This document shows positions 41,660-55,174 of a stretch of DNA of 64,000 bases, one piece after another. The stretch is from Yersinia aleksiciae (GTDB lineage: Bacteria > Pseudomonadota > Gammaproteobacteria > Enterobacterales > Enterobacteriaceae), in contig NZ_CP011975.1 in assembly GCF_001047675.1 (NCBI RefSeq), positions 2,830,073 through 2,894,072 on the forward strand, given 5' to 3'. Within the stretch, counting starts at the first letter, position 1, and the number at the start of each line of letters is the position of its first letter. The position numbers and the translations under genes are program-made. A model generated the notes under the pieces. The model saw only the letters and a program-made list of their open reading frames with translations, did not search any database and was not told where the DNA came from.

Positions 41660-43894
41660 ATGGTTGCGGTACGAAGTGCACATTTGAATCCAGCGGGCGA
41701 GTTTGCGCTCGACGATTGGATCGCCAGTTTGGGGCTTCCCAATCCGCAGTCATGTGAGCGATTAGCCGAAACCTGGCGTTACTGTGAGCAGCAGACGCAA
41801 AATCATCCCGACGCCTCATTGCTGCTGTGGCGCGGCCTTGAAATGGTTGAAATCCTTTCCACCCTGAGTATGGATAATGACAGTATGCGCGCGGCGCTAC
41901 TGTTCCCGTTAGCGGATGCTAATGTGGTGGATGAAGCCACCCTGACTGAGCAATTCGGCAAAGGCATCACCTATCTGGTGCACGGTGTGCGCGATATGGA
42001 CGCCATCCGTCAGTTGAAAGCCACCCATAATGACTCCATGAGCTCTGAGCAAGTGGATAACGTGCGCCGTATGCTACTGGCGATGGTGGAAGATTTCCGC
42101 TGCGTGGTGATCAAACTGGCAGAACGCATCGCGCATCTGCGTGAAGTGAAGGATGCGCCAGAAGAGATCCGTGTTCTGGCCGCCAAAGAGTGTTCCAATA
42201 TCTATGCGCCGCTGGCTAACCGCCTCGGGATCGGCCAGATCAAGTGGGAACTGGAAGACTTCTGCTTCCGTTATCTGCACCCCGATGAATATAAGCAAAT
42301 TGCCAAATTACTCCACGAACGACGTATCGATCGTGAGCAATTCATTGATGACTTCGTTGCTTCATTGCACAAAGCGATGGCGGATGAAGGTATCAAAGCT
42401 GATATTTATGGGCGTCCCAAGCACATCTACAGTATCTGGCGCAAAATGCAGAAAAAATCGCTCGCTTTCGATGAGCTATTTGATGTGCGTGCTGTGCGGG
42501 TGGTGGTGGAGCGCTTACAGGATTGCTACGCCGCACTGGGGATTGTGCATACCCATTTTCGTCATTTACCTGATGAATTTGATGATTACGTCGCTAACCC
42601 TAAACCCAATGGTTATCAGTCGATCCATACTGTGGTACTCGGTCCGCGCGGAAAAACCTTGGAAATTCAGATTCGTACCCGCCAGATGCATGAAGATGCC
42701 GAACTGGGGGTTGCTGCGCACTGGAAGTATAAAGAGGGTGCGGTGGCCGCAGGCCGCTCTGGTTATGAAGGGCGCATTGCTTGGTTACGTAAACTGATTG
42801 CTTGGCAGGAAGAGATGGCCGACTCCGGCGAGATGCTGGATGAAGTGCGCAGTCAGGTATTTGACGATCGGGTGTATGTGTTTACCCCGAAAGGCGATGT
42901 TATTGACTTACCTGCTGGTTCTACGCCACTGGACTTTGCCTACCATATTCACAGCGATGTGGGCCATCGGTGTATCGGCGCGAAAATCAGTGGGCGCATT
43001 GTGCCCTTTACCTATCAGTTGCAGATGGGTGATCAAATTGAAATCATCACTCAGAAACAGCCAAACCCAAGTCGCGACTGGCTAAATCCTAACCTCGGTT
43101 ATGTCACCACCAACCGAGGGCGATCCAAGATACATAACTGGTTCCGAAAACAAGATAGAGACAAGAATATTCTTGCTGGTCGGCAGATGTTGGATGACGA
43201 ACTGGAGCATATGGATATCAGCCTGAAAGAGGCTGAGAAGCTACTGGTTCCGCGCTATAACATGAATTCTATGGATGAAGTGTTGGCGGCCATTGGCGGT
43301 GGTGATATCCGTCTGAATCAGATGGTGAACTTCCTGCAAGGGAAACTGAATAAGCCGACGCCGGAAGAGGCTGATTTAGAAGCATTACGCCATCTCAAGA
43401 ATAAAACGCAGCAACCGTCGCGTAATGCCAGCAAAGACAGCGGGCGCATTGTGGTCGAAGGTGTCGGTAATCTGATGCACCATATTGCTCGCTGCTGCCA
43501 GCCGATCCCCGGTGATGAAATTATCGGTTTTATCACGCAGGGGCGGGGGATATCGATCCACCGCGCCGATTGCGAACAGTTAGCTGAATTGCAATCTCAC
43601 GCGCCAGAACGGATTGTCGATGCTGTCTGGGGCGAAAGTTACTCCAGCGGCTACTCGCTGGTGGTGCGGGTCACTGCCAACGATCGCAGTGGACTGTTGC
43701 GTGATATCACCACCATTTTGGCGAATGAAAAAGTCAACGTGCTAGGTGTTGCCAGCCGTAGCGATACCAAAAAGATGATGGCAACCATCGATATGGATAT
43801 CGAGATCTATAACTTGCAGGTGCTGGGTCGGGTGTTGGCTAAATTGAATCAGTTGCCGGATGTAATAGACGCCCGTCGCCTCCACGGTAACTAG
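41660..43894 (+). CDS. relA: GTP pyrophosphokinase (ppGpp synthetase I)
   Basis: Ribosome-associated ppGpp/pppGpp synthetase that responds to uncharged tRNA. At 744 residues it matches E. coli. The N-terminal hydrolase-like domain lacks the HD pair and is inactive in this family; the synthetase domain has RVKSP-type segments (YGRPKHIYSIWRKM) and ANPKPNGYQSIHTVV; then TGS (VYVFTPKGDVIDLPAGSTPLDFAYHIH), zinc-finger (RCCQPIPGDEIIG) and ACT (from about 665) domains. It starts 10 bases after rlmD. dksA, its partner factor, is also in this window. Confidence 0.97.
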   Translation: MVAVRSAHLNPAGEFALDDWIASLGLPNPQSCERLAETWRYCEQQTQNHPDASLLLWRGLEMVEILSTLSMDNDSMRAALLFPLADANVVDEATLTEQFGKGITYLVHGVRDMDAIRQLKATHNDSMSSEQVDNVRRMLLAMVEDFRCVVIKLAERIAHLREVKDAPEEIRVLAAKECSNIYAPLANRLGIGQIKWELEDFCFRYLHPDEYKQIAKLLHERRIDREQFIDDFVASLHKAMADEGIKADIYGRPKHIYSIWRKMQKKSLAFDELFDVRAVRVVVERLQDCYAALGIVHTHFRHLPDEFDDYVANPKPNGYQSIHTVVLGPRGKTLEIQIRTRQMHEDAELGVAAHWKYKEGAVAAGRSGYEGRIAWLRKLIAWQEEMADSGEMLDEVRSQVFDDRVYVFTPKGDVIDLPAGSTPLDFAYHIHSDVGHRCIGAKISGRIVPFTYQLQMGDQIEIITQKQPNPSRDWLNPNLGYVTTNRGRSKIHNWFRKQDRDKNILAGRQMLDDELEHMDISLKEAEKLLVPRYNMNSMDEVLAAIGGGDIRLNQMVNFLQGKLNKPTPEEADLEALRHLKNKTQQPSRNASKDSGRIVVEGVGNLMHHIARCCQPIPGDEIIGFITQGRGISIHRADCEQLAELQSHAPERIVDAVWGESYSSGYSLVVRVTANDRSGLLRDITTILANEKVNVLGVASRSDTKKMMATIDMDIEIYNLQVLGRVLAKLNQLPDVIDARRLHGN

Positions 43895-43934
43895 TGATCT
43901 TTAAGCGGCTACTACGCTTTGGCATATTGATATT

Positions 43935-43992
43935 GGGCAGTGCTCGCCCTCCTCATGTACTACGTGTACATTCCGGGGGCTGTGCGCTGGCC
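43935..43992. repeat. Imperfect palindrome between relA and mazG
   Basis: A perfect inner stem ATGTAC-TACGT-GTACAT (43955-43971) sits inside a longer imperfect inverted repeat (GCAGTGCTCGCCC... against ...GGGCTGTGCGCTG). It has the look of a dispersed intergenic palindrome and nearly fills the 162-base gap. E. coli carries mazEF here. Confidence 0.5.
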
Positions 43993-44056
43993 GCAATCAA
44001 TCTGCCTGCGCTCGCGACGCCTCGAGTTTTAAAAACTAAAAAGTGAATAAATTGAG

Positions 44057-44899
44057 ATGACTCAGCCAGTAACTCCCCCTAACACCACGGCCATAGCTCT
44101 GCAACGACTGTTGGATATTATGCGCACTTTACGCGACCCGGAGCATGGCTGCCCATGGGATCGTAAACAGACGTTTGACACGATCGCCCCCTATACGCTG
44201 GAAGAGACTTACGAGGTGCTTGACGCGATTCAGCGCAAGGATTTCGACGATCTGCGCGATGAGCTCGGTGATTTACTGTTCCAAGTGGTGTTTTATGCCC
44301 AAATGGGACAGGAGCAGGGGTTGTTTGCGTTTGATGATGTGTGTCACGCCATCAGTGACAAATTGGTGCGCCGCCATCCCCATGTGTTCCCAAATGAAGC
44401 TCAGCACGCCGCTGAGGCAACCATGGGCAGTGAAGCCGCGTTGGCAGGCTGGGAATCCCGTAAAGCAGAGGAGCGGGCCGAGAAGGCGCTGTATTCGGCC
44501 TTGGATGATATCCCTGATGCCCTGCCCGCGTTGATGAAAGCCCATAAAATCCAGAAACGCTGTGCGTCGGTGGGCTTTGATTGGAATACGCTGGGACCGG
44601 TGCTGGACAAAGTCTACGAAGAGATCGATGAGGTGATGTTCGAGGCGCGTCAGGTCGTCGTCGATGAAGAGAAGTTGGGTGAAGAGATTGGTGATTTGTT
44701 GTTTGCTACGGTGAACTTATCCCGCCATTTAGGCCATAAGGCGGAAAATGCCCTACAAGCTGCCAACCGTAAGTTTGAACGGCGTTTTCGTCAGGTAGAA
44801 CAAATAGTTACAGCATCAGGTCTGACCATGGAGCGCGCGACGCTCGATGAAATGGAAGCTGCCTGGCAGCAAGTTAAAAAGCAAGAAACTGAAATGTAA
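44057..44899 (+). CDS. mazG: Nucleoside triphosphate pyrophosphohydrolase MazG
   Basis: House-cleaning hydrolase of NTPs and dNTPs, shown in E. coli to affect ppGpp levels. Two MazG repeats are present: CPWDRKQTFDTIAPYTLEETYEV with DDLRDELGDLLFQVVF, and a C-terminal copy with EKLGEEIGDLLFATVNL. It is 280 residues, slightly longer than the E. coli protein (263). It follows relA without the mazEF toxin-antitoxin pair. Confidence 0.95.
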   Translation: MTQPVTPPNTTAIALQRLLDIMRTLRDPEHGCPWDRKQTFDTIAPYTLEETYEVLDAIQRKDFDDLRDELGDLLFQVVFYAQMGQEQGLFAFDDVCHAISDKLVRRHPHVFPNEAQHAAEATMGSEAALAGWESRKAEERAEKALYSALDDIPDALPALMKAHKIQKRCASVGFDWNTLGPVLDKVYEEIDEVMFEARQVVVDEEKLGEEIGDLLFATVNLSRHLGHKAENALQAANRKFERRFRQVEQIVTASGLTMERATLDEMEAAWQQVKKQETEM

Positions 44900-44986
44900 G
44901 GTGTTTTAATTCATTTCACGGATGGTTGTGGAATTTTAATTACGTTAATATATTGAATTATAACGGATCATAAGACGACGTTCCGC

Positions 44987-45009
44987 GCGGTTTTGGCAGC
45001 GAAAACCGC
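44987..45009 (+). terminator. Hairpin in the mazG-pyrG gap
   Basis: GCGGTTTT (44987-44994) and AAAACCGC (45002-45009) form an 8-bp stem with a 7-base loop. No T-run follows, so it could be a weak terminator or a leader structure for pyrG. Confidence 0.4.
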
Positions 45010-45095
45010 CGTGGACGTGGAGATCATTTGTAGCGAAACCAAGGTTCCGGTATACTACTTTCCCGTCCTGGTACTTCCATCGTCTTTAAACCTAA

Positions 45096-48123
<3,028 letters not shown>

Positions 48124-48160
48124 TTACTGCGCTATATCTTCTGTTACAGTTGATTGATAA

Positions 48161-48183
48161 AACCCGCTTCGGCGGGTTTTTTT
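48161..48183 (+). terminator. Rho-independent terminator after eno
   Basis: AACCCGC (48161-48167), TTCG loop, GCGGGTT (48172-48178) and a T-run. Confidence 0.95.
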
Positions 48184-48383
48184 ATGGCGTTGCGCTCTCC
48201 TGCCGAATAGATCCCATCATATTGTTATCTCTTGATTTATCCCGGCGAGATTTATCTGAATCTGGCTGATAACCCTCATCTGACTCACATCTATGGCACT
48301 GCTACCGTGCAGATAATTCATCAACCGTTATCCTTATTAATCACCCGAATGATTCGATAATCATGCATAAAGGAAGATAACTG

Positions 48384-48908
48384 ATGAAACTGAAATACAT
48401 ACTGTTGCCGGCGATGCTGTTCTCTGGCAGCTTACTGGCTGCGGGTATTACCGTGACCATGAATGAATCCCTGCCCGAAGGTAATGGCAAGGCGCTGGGC
48501 ACTGTGACGGTAACGGAAACCGCTTATGGCTTATTGTTCACCCCCAATCTGACTGGGCTGGCAGCTGGTACTCATGGTTTCCATCTGCATGAAAACCCAA
48601 GTTGTGCACCTGGACAGAAAGACGGAAAAACCGTGCCAGCCCTTGCTGCTGGCGGCCATCTTGACCCACAAAAAACCGGCACCCATCTTGGCCCTTATAA
48701 TGACAAAGGGCATCTGGGTGATCTACCGGGACTGGTCGTCAATGCCGATGGCACTGCCACCTATCAGGTCTTGGCCCCGCGGCTGAAATCACTATCCGAG
48801 CTGAAAAAACATGCGTTGATGATCCATGCTGGCGGTGATAACTATGCTGACCATCCAATGCCACTGGGTGGTGGCGGTGCTCGCATGGCCTGTGGTGTTA
48901 TTGAGTAA
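48384..48908 (+). CDS. sodC: Periplasmic Cu/Zn superoxide dismutase
   Basis: Dismutates superoxide in the periplasm. The 174-residue precursor has a signal peptide ending LLAAG (about residue 20). Copper ligands H67 and H69 lie in [11 protein letters not shown] with disulfide C74; zinc-region histidines ([26 protein letters not shown]) and the final copper histidine with [24 protein letters not shown] follow. AAGGA lies before ATG. It stands between eno and queE, which are direct neighbours in E. coli. Confidence 0.96.
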   Translation: MKLKYILLPAMLFSGSLLAAGITVTMNESLPEGNGKALGTVTVTETAYGLLFTPNLTGLAAGTHGFHLHENPSCAPGQKDGKTVPALAAGGHLDPQKTGTHLGPYNDKGHLGDLPGLVVNADGTATYQVLAPRLKSLSELKKHALMIHAGGDNYADHPMPLGGGGARMACGVIE

Positions 48909-48923
48909 CGCTCTGATACAAAC

Positions 48924-48951
48924 AAACTGGCAGTCTGGGTGCTGCCAGTTT
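48924..48951 (+). terminator. Stem-loop after sodC
   Basis: AAACTGGCAG (48924-48933) and CTGCCAGTTT (48942-48951) form a perfect 10-bp stem with an 8-base loop, 15 bases past the sodC stop; no T-run beyond the stem. Confidence 0.6.
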
Positions 48952-49013
48952 GGTGAAGGCGCGGGAATCTGCAATAATTGCCCATTGGCCTGAATCACGA
49001 TATAGAGATACTG

Positions 49014-49685
49014 ATGCTGTACCCGATTAATGAGATGTTCCAGACCTTGCAGGGCGAGGGTTACTTCACCGGTGTTCCGGCGATTTTTGTACGCTTGCAG
49101 GGCTGCCCAGTAGGCTGTAGTTGGTGCGACACCAAGCATACTTGGGAGAAAGAGGCCGATCGGGAAGTCGATATGCAGCGCATTATGGTGAAAACCGCTG
49201 AAAGTGATGCTTGGGGTTCTGCCAGTGAACAGCAGCTATTGGATATCTTTTCCCAGCAAGGATATACCGCTCGCCATGTGGTGATCACTGGGGGCGAACC
49301 CGCTATTTACGATTTGCTACCGCTAACTTCTGTGCTGGAGCATGCCGGCTACAGCTGTCAGATTGAAACCAGCGGCACACACGAAGTGCAGTGCTCGGCG
49401 GCCACTTGGGTCACCGTTTCGCCGAAAGTGAATATGCGAGGTGGCCTGAAAGTCTTACCGCAAGCATTGCAGCGCGCAGATGAAATTAAGCATCCGGTGG
49501 GGCGTTTACGGGATATCGAAGCATTGGAGGCGTTGTTGGCCACTCTGCATGATGATAAAAAACGCATCATTGCGTTGCAGCCCATCAGTCAAAAAGAGGA
49601 GGCGACCAAACTTTGCATTGAAACTTGTATCGCCAAGAACTGGCGGCTTTCCATGCAGACACATAAGTATTTAAATATCGCTTAA
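49014..49685 (+). CDS. queE: 7-carboxy-7-deazaguanine synthase
   Basis: Radical SAM enzyme forming the deazaguanine core of queuosine from the QueD product. The cluster cysteines C31, C35 and C38 (CPVGCSWC) have the CxxxCxxC spacing. ATG 49014 (MLYPINEMFQTLQGEGYF) gives 223 residues as in E. coli; the open frame 12 codons upstream is not conserved. Three tandem ERIC units follow right after the stop, and queD lies beyond them on the opposite strand. Confidence 0.95.
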   Translation: MLYPINEMFQTLQGEGYFTGVPAIFVRLQGCPVGCSWCDTKHTWEKEADREVDMQRIMVKTAESDAWGSASEQQLLDIFSQQGYTARHVVITGGEPAIYDLLPLTSVLEHAGYSCQIETSGTHEVQCSAATWVTVSPKVNMRGGLKVLPQALQRADEIKHPVGRLRDIEALEALLATLHDDKKRIIALQPISQKEEATKLCIETCIAKNWRLSMQTHKYLNIA

Positions 49686-49686
49686 T

Positions 49687-50058
49687 CCCCTTCGTCCTTG
49701 CCGCCGCAGCTGTGTTGCGGTGCTCATTCACCCAAATCACTTACTGATGTAAGCTCATTGGGATTCATTCACTTGCTGCCTTGCTGCAACATCAATGACT
49801 TTGGGGGCCCGCTTCGTCCTTGCCGCCGCAGCTGTGTTGCGGTGCTCATTCACCCAAATCACTTACTAATGTAAGCTCATTGGGATTCATTCACTTGCTG
49901 CCTTGCTGCAACATCAATGACTTTGGGGGCCCGCTTCGTCCTTGCCGCCGCAGCTGTGTTGCGGTGCTCATTCACCCAAATCACTTACTGATGTAAGCTC
50001 ATTGGGATTCATTCACTTGCTGCCTAGCTGTAACGTCAAATTCTTTGGGTGTTAGGTT
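49687..50058 (+). repeat. Tandem array of three ERIC elements
   Basis: Three head-to-tail copies with a 122-base period begin at about 49690, 49812 and 49934. Each contains CACTTACTGATGTAAGCTCA, the ERIC core. Copies 1 and 2 differ at a single base (49868, G to A); copy 3 is identical over the first 85-90 bases then diverges, keeping a normal ERIC right end (TTCTTTGGGTGTTA). The array fills the whole convergent gap between queE and queD. Confidence 0.93.
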
Positions 50059-50101
50059 TTCTTCGCACGAAGAAGATGCTTATTGGTAGGTGACACAAAC
50101 C

Positions 50102-50461
50102 TTACCCGCGATAAACGCAACCCGCAGAACAGGTCTCTTTCACCATCACGGCGCTTAACTCAGGTAATTGCGGTTTAAGCTGCTGCCAAATCCAGCTCGC
50201 CAGCACTTCGCTGGTTGGGTTTTCCAAGCCAGGAATATCGTTCAGATAGTGGTGATCCAAACGTTCCCAAATCGGATTAAATGCCGCTTTTAGATCAGCA
50301 AAATCCATCACCCAACCGGAGTGAGCATCAACTTCACCCGTCACCTCGATGCGGACCATAAATGAATGACCGTGCAAACGACCACATTTGTGCCCTGCTG
50401 GCACATGGGGTAGCCGATGTGCGGCTTCAAACTGAAAATCTTTAAATAGCGTGGTGCTCAT
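50102..50461 (-). CDS. queD: 6-carboxy-5,6,7,8-tetrahydropterin synthase
   Basis: Converts dihydroneopterin triphosphate to carboxy-tetrahydropterin in queuosine synthesis. The 119-residue protein has zinc ligands H15 (AAHRLPH), H30 and H32 (RLHGHSF) and the catalytic C26 (KCGR). It faces queE across the ERIC array and is divergent from cysJ. Confidence 0.96.
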   Translation of the reverse strand: MSTTLFKDFQFEAAHRLPHVPAGHKCGRLHGHSFMVRIEVTGEVDAHSGWVMDFADLKAAFNPIWERLDHHYLNDIPGLENPTSEVLASWIWQQLKPQLPELSAVMVKETCSAGCVYRG

Positions 50462-50855
50462 AATTCTGGCCTTATTGACTCAAAAAATCGCCGCATAGTA
50501 TCGGAAAGTATCGATGCTGGCTATACAGGAAAGTACTGGTGCTGATGGTGAACATCTATCCATGATGAACATCATTGTGCCCATTGCGCTGGGTAATCAT
50601 GACGTAGCTTGCTGATTTATAGGCAGACAGGTTGAACCCAGAGCTTGATATCCGTTGTTGTAAATTTACCTAATAAGTTGAACACTTTAACTCATATTGA
50701 TTACCTGAAAAACCGCTTAGTCGTTTTAGTTATTTATTATTTCCATCGCTTCTTTAATTGTTATGATCGAGATGGTTAACCTTACAAACATAAAGATTTT
50801 CTTGCTGAAAATAATCGACTGACACTGGCTAAAGCATAAAGGAATTCGTACTGCA
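50462..50855. other. Divergent queD/cysJ intergenic region
   Basis: About 390 bases without a gene, AT-rich toward cysJ. It should hold the queD promoter and the CysB-dependent cysJIH promoter; TATGAT at 50762-50767 is a candidate -10, with no clear -35, as is usual for activator-dependent promoters. I could not define a CysB site by eye. Confidence 0.5.
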
Positions 50856-52661
50856 ATGACGACTCAGGCTCCTCTTACTTCCTTACTTCCGCTATCACCG
50901 GAGCAGTTGACCCGCTTACAAGCGGCGGTTGGTGAGCTCTCACCAACCCAAATGGCATGGTTGTCCGGCTACTTCTGGGGCATGGTTAATCAGCAACCTG
51001 GCGCAGTTGTTACTCCAGCGGCGATAGCATCACCGGCAGTGACGGTGACCCTAATTTCGGCCTCTCAGACGGGGAATGCAAGGCGTCTAGCTGAACAGTT
51101 ACGCGATGACCTTTTGGCCGCTAAGCTGAGTGTCAATCTGGTCAATGCGGGTGATTATAAGTTTAAGCAGATTGCGCAGGAGCGCCTGTTGGTGGTGGTG
51201 GCCTCGACTCAGGGCGAAGGTGAGCCAGCGGAAGAAGCCGTTGCATTGCACAAATTCCTCTTCTCTAAAAAAGCGCCGAAATTACCAGAAACTGCGTTTG
51301 CGGTATTTAGTCTTGGTGACACGTCATACGAGCATTTCTGTCAGGCCGGTAAAGATTTCGACAACAAACTGGCTGAGCTGGGTGCTGAGCGGCTCTTGGA
51401 TCGCGTCGATGCCGATGTGGAGTATCAGGAATCAGCACAGCAGTGGCGTCAGCAGGTGGTTGCGGCGTTGCAGGCCAGAGTTCCAGCCCAATCGACGGCG
51501 GCAGTCGCGGCTACGCAAAGTGGTGCTGTCGATGAAATTACCTCCAGCCCCTACAGCAAAACCGTGCCACTGACGGCGCAGTTATCAGTTCAGCAAAAAG
51601 TGACTGGCCGTAACTCAGAAAAAGATGTGCGCCACATTGAAATTGATTTAGGCGACTCAGGGCTGCGTTACCAGCCGGGCGATGCGCTGGGGGTCTGGTT
51701 TGATAATGACCCGGCACTGGTCGAAGAGCTGCTCGCACTATTGTGGCTCAAAGGTGATGAGCCGGTGAGTATTGATGGGCAGAATATGCCACTGGTACAA
51801 GGGTTGCGCAGCCATCTTGAACTCACACAGAACACCACGGTGATCGTCGATAAATACGCAGCGCTCTCTCGCGATGAAACACTGATTGCTTTGTTGGCCG
51901 ATAAACCCGCGCTGCAACAATATGCGAAAAATACGCCAATCGTTGATATGGTGCGCCAGGCCCCATCAGACCTAAATGCCGATCAACTGGTGGCGCTACT
52001 GCGGCCACTGACCCCGCGCCTCTACTCCATCGCCTCTTCGCAGGCGGAAACTGAAAATGAAGTGCATATCACCGTAGGCGTGGTGCGTTATGACATTGAT
52101 GGTCGACCACGCACGGGGGGGGCTTCAGGGTATCTGGCTGACCGGCTGGTGGTGGATGGTGACATCCGCATTTTCATCGAACATAACGATAACTTCCGTT
52201 TGCCTGCTAACCCAGAAACGCCAGTGATAATGATTGGGCCGGGTACCGGTATCGCCCCATTCCGTGCCTTTATGCAACAGCGTGAAGCCATTGGTGCCAG
52301 TGGTAAGAACTGGCTGCTCTTCGGCAATCCGCACTTCACCGAAGACTTCCTCTATCAGGTTGAATGGCAGCGCTACGTCAAAGACGGCCTGCTGACCCGC
52401 ATTGATCTGGCTTGGTCCCGCGATCAGGCCGATAAAATATACGTACAAGACAAACTGCGCGAACAGGGCGCAGAACTGTGGAGCTGGATCCAACAAGGCG
52501 CCCACATTTACGTCTGTGGCGATGCTAACCGCATGGCAAAAGACGTCGAGCAAGTTTTACTGGACGTGGTGGCTGAGCACGGTGCAATGGATACCGAGCA
52601 GGCTGATGAATATTTAAGTGAGCTGCGCCTGGCGCGCCGTTATCAGCGGGATGTGTACTGA
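50856..52661 (+). CDS. cysJ: Sulfite reductase flavoprotein alpha subunit
   Basis: Passes electrons from NADPH through FAD and FMN to CysI. An N-terminal flavodoxin domain ([35 protein letters not shown]) is joined to a ferredoxin-NADP reductase-like part ([11 protein letters not shown] for [19 protein letters not shown] and the C-terminal ARRYQRDVY). The 601-residue length is close to E. coli (599). The stop overlaps the cysI start by one base (TGATG). Confidence 0.97.
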   Translation: MTTQAPLTSLLPLSPEQLTRLQAAVGELSPTQMAWLSGYFWGMVNQQPGAVVTPAAIASPAVTVTLISASQTGNARRLAEQLRDDLLAAKLSVNLVNAGDYKFKQIAQERLLVVVASTQGEGEPAEEAVALHKFLFSKKAPKLPETAFAVFSLGDTSYEHFCQAGKDFDNKLAELGAERLLDRVDADVEYQESAQQWRQQVVAALQARVPAQSTAAVAATQSGAVDEITSSPYSKTVPLTAQLSVQQKVTGRNSEKDVRHIEIDLGDSGLRYQPGDALGVWFDNDPALVEELLALLWLKGDEPVSIDGQNMPLVQGLRSHLELTQNTTVIVDKYAALSRDETLIALLADKPALQQYAKNTPIVDMVRQAPSDLNADQLVALLRPLTPRLYSIASSQAETENEVHITVGVVRYDIDGRPRTGGASGYLADRLVVDGDIRIFIEHNDNFRLPANPETPVIMIGPGTGIAPFRAFMQQREAIGASGKNWLLFGNPHFTEDFLYQVEWQRYVKDGLLTRIDLAWSRDQADKIYVQDKLREQGAELWSWIQQGAHIYVCGDANRMAKDVEQVLLDVVAEHGAMDTEQADEYLSELRLARRYQRDVY

Positions 52662-54391
52662 TGAATGAAAAACACCCAGGGCCACTGGTCGTGACCGGAA
52701 AACTCTCCGATGGCGAACGCATGAAGTCTGAAAGCAATTTCCTGCGCGGCACCATTGCCAAAGATCTGAATGATGGGCTGACTGGGGGTTTCAATGGCGA
52801 TAACTTCCTGTTGATCCGTTTCCACGGCATGTATCAGCAAGATGACCGCGATATCCGCGCAGAACGTGCTGAGCAGAAGCTGGAACCCCGCCACGCCATG
52901 ATGCTGCGTTGCCGCTTGCCGGGCGGGATTATTACCCCGCAACAGTGGTTGGGCATTGATAAATTCGCAGCGGATAACACCTTATACGGCAGTATTCGTA
53001 TCACCAACCGCCAGACCTTTCAGTTCCATGGCATTCTGAAGGGCAATGTAAAACCGGCTCACCAGTTGCTGAATCAATTGGGGCTAGATGCGCTGGCGAC
53101 AGCAAATGATGTCAACCGTAACGTGCTCTGTACGTCGAATCCGGTTGAATCGGTGCTGCATCAAGAAGCCTATGAATGGGCGAAAAAGATCTCTGAACAT
53201 CTGCTGCCACGAACTCGTGCTTATGCCGAAATTTGGTTGGATGCAGAGAAAGTCGCTACTACCGATGAAGAGCCGATTCTTGGTGCGACCTATTTACCGC
53301 GCAAATTTAAAACCACAGTCGTTATTCCGCCGCAAAATGATGTCGATCTCCATGCTAACGACCTCAACTTTGTGGCGGTAGCGGAAAAAGGCAAATTAGT
53401 GGGCTTTAACGTGCTGGTGGGCGGTGGGCTATCTATTGCTCATGGTGATAAGAATACGTATCCACGTAAGGCTAGTGAATTCGGTTATATCCCACTGCAA
53501 CACACCTTGGCGATTGCTGAAGCTGTGGTCACCACCCAACGTGACTGGGGCAACCGTACCGACCGTAAAAATGCCAAAACCAAATATACACTTGAGCGCG
53601 TTGGCGTTGAGACATTCAAAGCTGAAGTTGAAAAACGTGCGGGTGTGAGCTTTGGGGCCATCAAACCCTACCAGTTTACGGGCCGTGGCGATCGTATCGG
53701 CTGGGTGAAAGGTATTGATAAAAAGTGGCATTTGACCCTGTTTATTGAGAATGGACGTCTGCTGGATTACCCCGGCCGCAGCCTAAAAACCGGCGTCGCC
53801 GAGATGGCTAAAATTCATCAGGGCGATTTCCGCCTAACGGCTAACCAGAACTTGATTGTGGCGGGCGTGCCGGAAAAAGATAAATCGCGCATTGAAGCTT
53901 TGGCGCGAGAACATGGCTTGATGGATGACAGTGTCAGCCCGCAACGTGAAAACTCCATGGCGTGCGTTTCATTCCCAACTTGCCCACTGGCAATGGCGGA
54001 AGCTGAGCGTTTCTTGCCGGAATTTGTGACCCGTATTGAAGGTATTTTGCAGCAGCACGGTCTGCCCGATGAGCATATTGTGATGCGCGTGACGGGCTGC
54101 CCGAATGGCTGTGGCCGTGCTTTGCTGGCTGAGATGGGGCTGGTGGGGAAAGCCGTTGGCCGTTATAACCTGCATCTGGGCGGCAACCGTGAGGGGACTC
54201 GCATCCCACGGATGTACCGTGAAAACATTACCGAAGATGAGATTTTAGCGATCACTGATCAGTTGGTTGGTCGTTGGGCCAAAGAGCGCCATACCGATGA
54301 AGGTTTCGGTGACTTTGTTATCCGCGCAGGTGTTATTGCACCCGTGATTGATTCAGCCCGTGACTTTTATGAAGTGCAGGAGGTGGTGTGA
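52661..54391 (+). CDS. cysI: Sulfite reductase hemoprotein beta subunit
   Basis: Six-electron reduction of sulfite to sulfide at a siroheme-Fe4S4 centre. The cluster cysteines are in ACVSFPTCP and GCPNGCGR, with the 6- and 4-residue spacings of the family. It is 576 residues (E. coli 570). The siroheme it needs is made by CysG, encoded 3 kb downstream. It overlaps cysJ by one base and cysH by four. Confidence 0.97.
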   Translation: MNEKHPGPLVVTGKLSDGERMKSESNFLRGTIAKDLNDGLTGGFNGDNFLLIRFHGMYQQDDRDIRAERAEQKLEPRHAMMLRCRLPGGIITPQQWLGIDKFAADNTLYGSIRITNRQTFQFHGILKGNVKPAHQLLNQLGLDALATANDVNRNVLCTSNPVESVLHQEAYEWAKKISEHLLPRTRAYAEIWLDAEKVATTDEEPILGATYLPRKFKTTVVIPPQNDVDLHANDLNFVAVAEKGKLVGFNVLVGGGLSIAHGDKNTYPRKASEFGYIPLQHTLAIAEAVVTTQRDWGNRTDRKNAKTKYTLERVGVETFKAEVEKRAGVSFGAIKPYQFTGRGDRIGWVKGIDKKWHLTLFIENGRLLDYPGRSLKTGVAEMAKIHQGDFRLTANQNLIVAGVPEKDKSRIEALAREHGLMDDSVSPQRENSMACVSFPTCPLAMAEAERFLPEFVTRIEGILQQHGLPDEHIVMRVTGCPNGCGRALLAEMGLVGKAVGRYNLHLGGNREGTRIPRMYRENITEDEILAITDQLVGRWAKERHTDEGFGDFVIRAGVIAPVIDSARDFYEVQEVV

Positions 54392-55122
54392 GCCAAATGA
54401 ATTTGAGCGAGCTTAATGCGCGACCAAAAGCAGAGCAAGCGGCAGCATTAGCCATGATTAACGGCGAACTTGAGCATTTAACCGCTCAAGAGCGCGTGAG
54501 TTGGGCGTTGGAAAATCTGCCCGGTGAGTTTGTGCTCTCTTCCAGTTTTGGGATTCAGGCAGCAGTCTGCTTGCATCTGGTGACCCGCCAGCGCCCTGAT
54601 ATTCCGGTCATCCTGACGGATACCGGCTATCTGTTCCCAGAAACCTATCAGTTTATTGATGCGTTGACCGAGCAGCTGCAACTTAATTTGCAGGTGTTCC
54701 GCGCGCCGCAAAGCCCCGCTTGGCAGGAGGCACGCTATGGCAAGTTGTGGGAGCAGGGTGTCGAAGGCATTGAGCGTTACAACGAGCTGAACAAAGTGGA
54801 GCCGATGAATCGGGCGCTGGAGACCTTAGGCGCACAAACCTGGTTTGCGGGTCTACGCCGTGAGCAATCGGGCAGCCGTGCGCAATTACCGGTTCTGGCT
54901 GTCCAGCGTGGGGTATTTAAGCTGCTGCCGATCATTGACTGGGATAACCGTCAGATTTATCAATATTTAACGCAAAACGGGTTGAGCTATCATCCGTTGT
55001 GGGAGCAGGGCTATCTCTCTGTCGGCGATACCCATACTACCCGTAAATGGGAACCTGGTATGAGTGAGGAAGAGACCCGTTTCTTCGGCCTGAAGCGTGA
55101 ATGCGGCCTGCATGAAGGCTGA
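54388..55122 (+). CDS. cysH: Phosphoadenosine phosphosulfate reductase
   Basis: Thioredoxin-dependent reduction of PAPS to sulfite. Motifs are [35 protein letters not shown] and the C-terminal catalytic cysteine C239 (KRECGLHEG). It begins at GTG 54388, overlapping the cysI stop (GTGTGA), with AGGAGG just upstream; 244 residues as in E. coli. A terminator follows. Confidence 0.97.
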   Translation: MSQMNLSELNARPKAEQAAALAMINGELEHLTAQERVSWALENLPGEFVLSSSFGIQAAVCLHLVTRQRPDIPVILTDTGYLFPETYQFIDALTEQLQLNLQVFRAPQSPAWQEARYGKLWEQGVEGIERYNELNKVEPMNRALETLGAQTWFAGLRREQSGSRAQLPVLAVQRGVFKLLPIIDWDNRQIYQYLTQNGLSYHPLWEQGYLSVGDTHTTRKWEPGMSEEETRFFGLKRECGLHEG

Positions 55123-55141
55123 TGTAGCGGAGAGTGATATC

Positions 55142-55168
55142 AAGGGCGCAGTGAGCGCCCTTGTTCTT
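55142..55168 (+). terminator. Terminator after cysH
   Basis: AAGGGCGC (55142-55149) and GCGCCCTT (55155-55162) form an 8-bp stem with AGTGA loop, followed by GTTCTTT. It closes the cysJIH operon. Confidence 0.88.
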
Positions 55169-55174
55169 TCCACG

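Noticed and set aside
44987..45009. pyrG attenuator
   Set aside because: A hairpin exists, but without a T-run or C-rich start region there is no basis to call pyrimidine attenuation.
49687..50058. CRISPR-like array reading of the 122-base repeats
   Set aside because: The units are contiguous with no unique spacers and match ERIC sequence, so this is tandem ERIC, not CRISPR.
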